Source: Rhodospirillaceae bacterium
GTDB lineage: Bacteria; Pseudomonadota; Alphaproteobacteria; Reyranellales; Reyranellaceae
Direction: 5' to 3'
Assembly: GCA_009772935.1 (NCBI GenBank)
Contig: WOUR01000014.1
Span: 124,001 to 188,000 of the forward strand
DNA length: 64,000 nt
Below are positions 62,633 to 64,000 of this stretch, piece by piece. Position numbers and translations under genes: made by a program. The notes beneath the pieces were generated by a model. It was not told the DNA's origin and ran no database searches. It was given only the letters and a program-made list of their open reading frames with translations. Position 1 is the first letter of the stretch. Every line of letters begins with the position of its first letter.

Positions 62633-63979
62633 ATGCCGATTAGTGCGAACCGATCGCAGCTGATCTGGTCGCCGCTTGTCGGCTGGGTCCTGCTGACGTG
62701 CGCCGGGTCGGCTGCGCACGCACAGATGGAGTCGGCGTCGCCGGCTGCGGAGATTCTCTTCGAGCAGACGCCTGCAGTCGATATTCCGGCGGACGTGCCG
62801 GTATCCTCGGCGGCGCCCGGCATTGGAACAAGCGAGGTGGGCATCGCTGTCGGCGCGTTCACCCTCTACCCGTCGATCGAGGTGCAAGGCGGTTACGACA
62901 GCAACGTCTACGCCACTTCGGCACCAACGGTCGGATCGCCCTATATGCTCATCAAGCCGATCGTGGAGTTGAAATCCGAGTGGCTCAATCACTCTTTGCG
63001 CGTGGCGGCCGGCGGCGGCTTCGGCTTCTATTCGAACGCGACTTCCCAGAACTACTGGAACGGCTACGTCCAGGCGGACGGACGTCTCGACATCCAGGAG
63101 GATTTCTATGTCACCGGGCTCGTTGGCGTCCGGCGTCAGACGGAAGCACTGGGCACGCCCAACGCATTGGTTGCAAGCTCGCCGACGGTAGCCGACTCCC
63201 TTCCGGTGCAGATCGGCCTCTATCAGCGCTTCAACCGTTTCTTCTACGACGCGAAGGTTTCGGCAACCCGCTACACGTACATCGACAACAGCATCGTCCC
63301 CGCGGGCGGGCTGCCGGGCGCCAGCCGGGATCGCTGGGAGTATGAAGAGCGGGTTCGGATCGGTTACGAAGTCATCGATGGCATCGATTTTTGGGTATCA
63401 CCCGGCCTGAACCAGCGAATCTACGACCAGTTCATCAATTCCTTTGGGCAGCAACGCGATTCGAATGGTTGGTACGTGAACTTCGGAGCGACCGTCAGGT
63501 TCACGGAAAAGACCAGCCTCGAAGGATTTATCGGTTACACGAACCAGACGTTCCTGGCGGGCGGCACTTCTACCCCGGCCTTGACGTTCGGATTGTCGGG
63601 CTCCTGGAACGGTTATGAGCCGCTGACAATCCGGCCGGCGTTCATGCGGTCGGTCAACGAATCGGCCTACAGCAACTACCAGAACTACGTCTCGACGTCG
63701 CTCGGCATCGACTTCACCTACGATATCCATGACGCCTGGAAGATGGTGGGCGGAACGGGTTTTAATATTGCACAATACAACCCTGTGCCCGGCTCCGGTG
63801 TGGGGCCGCGTACCGATTACTACTGGCGCGCGTCTCTGGGTTTGCTGTATTCCCTGCGCCCGCAGGTCCAGATCGGCCCTCTGTACGAACACACCAGCGG
63901 ATCGTCGACCGACGTCGCCAACGGTGGTCCATCGTTCACCAGGGAAGTGATCTCTATTCGAGTCGTTGGAGCGCGGTGA
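62633..63979 (+). CDS. Outer-membrane beta-barrel protein
   Basis: A 448-residue exported protein: signal peptide about 1-31 (ends AHAQ), a short acidic/Pro-rich linker, then alternating-strand barrel sequence from about residue 75 (YPSIEVQGGYDSNVYATS; NYWNGYVQADGRLDIQEDFYVTG) to the C-terminal EVISIRVVGAR. It resembles barrel proteins of exopolysaccharide loci that may form the outer-membrane channel. ATG 62633 has a weak ribosome-binding site. A GTG at 63984 may start the next gene, cut off by the window end. Confidence 0.82.
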   Translation: MPISANRSQLIWSPLVGWVLLTCAGSAAHAQMESASPAAEILFEQTPAVDIPADVPVSSAAPGIGTSEVGIAVGAFTLYPSIEVQGGYDSNVYATSAPTVGSPYMLIKPIVELKSEWLNHSLRVAAGGGFGFYSNATSQNYWNGYVQADGRLDIQEDFYVTGLVGVRRQTEALGTPNALVASSPTVADSLPVQIGLYQRFNRFFYDAKVSATRYTYIDNSIVPAGGLPGASRDRWEYEERVRIGYEVIDGIDFWVSPGLNQRIYDQFINSFGQQRDSNGWYVNFGATVRFTEKTSLEGFIGYTNQTFLAGGTSTPALTFGLSGSWNGYEPLTIRPAFMRSVNESAYSNYQNYVSTSLGIDFTYDIHDAWKMVGGTGFNIAQYNPVPGSGVGPRTDYYWRASLGLLYSLRPQVQIGPLYEHTSGSSTDVANGGPSFTREVISIRVVGAR

Positions 63980-64000
63980 TCCGGTGAATCTGACTAGTTT

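Noticed and set aside
63984..64000. GTG start of a further gene after the barrel protein
   Set aside because: Only five codons are visible, so it cannot be supported.

Overview
The window is GC-rich, densely coding bacterial DNA, most likely from an alphaproteobacterium. The main evidence is a complete general stress response core (PhyR, NepR and two EcfG-type sigma factors), which is characteristic of Alphaproteobacteria. FNR/FixK-type boxes and an alphaproteobacterial-style phosphatidylserine decarboxylase agree. A Rhodospirillales or Hyphomicrobiales member is plausible, but the genus cannot be fixed from sequence alone. I see no tRNA, rRNA, CRISPR array, insertion sequence or phage gene.

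Layout. 1-6.2 kb: the 3' end of a TctC/Bug-type solute-binding protein, then two tandem-domain universal stress proteins, each preceded by an FNR/FixK-type box, then a P-type cation ATPase, then a DUF429 gene on the other strand. 6.2-10.5 kb: two unrelated NADP-isocitrate dehydrogenases (dimeric and monomeric types) and a LOG-family gene. 10.6-13.9 kb: a LysM protein and a phospholipid operon (psd, pssA, a CDP-alcohol transferase). 14.1-16.1 kb: a lone Flp pilin with its prepilin peptidase, an exported protein of unknown function and an SDR dehydrogenase.

16.4-30.8 kb is a stress island. nepR, ecfG and a second ecfG-like gene lie on the minus strand. phyR, a HisKA_2 kinase and a hybrid kinase lie on the plus strand. 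Seven G(G/C)AACC-N15/16-CGTT elements, matching the known EcfG promoter pattern, sit just upstream of small stress-type genes: a 27-residue membrane peptide, a 48-residue membrane protein, an exported CsbD protein, a small acetyltransferase, a DUF2177 pair, DUF1328 and the ergothioneine genes egtB-egtD. The core therefore appears to be surrounded by its own regulon.

31.1-39.2 kb holds unrelated housekeeping or catabolic genes: an amidohydrolase, an AlkX/YcaQ-type glycosylase, an SGNH hydrolase, an amidase, a DUF2161 nuclease-fold protein, a metallophosphoesterase and a transglutaminase. 39.2-64 kb is a surface-polysaccharide locus: O-antigen-ligase-like polymerase, initiating sugar transferase, asparagine-synthase homologue, Wzm/Wzt-type ABC exporter, nine glycosyltransferases, a PIG-L deacetylase, a methyltransferase and a FemAB/CelD-like acyltransferase. 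It ends with a secreted hexapeptide-repeat protein and an outer-membrane beta-barrel. Most genes there overlap by 1-4 bases, so they are probably translationally coupled.
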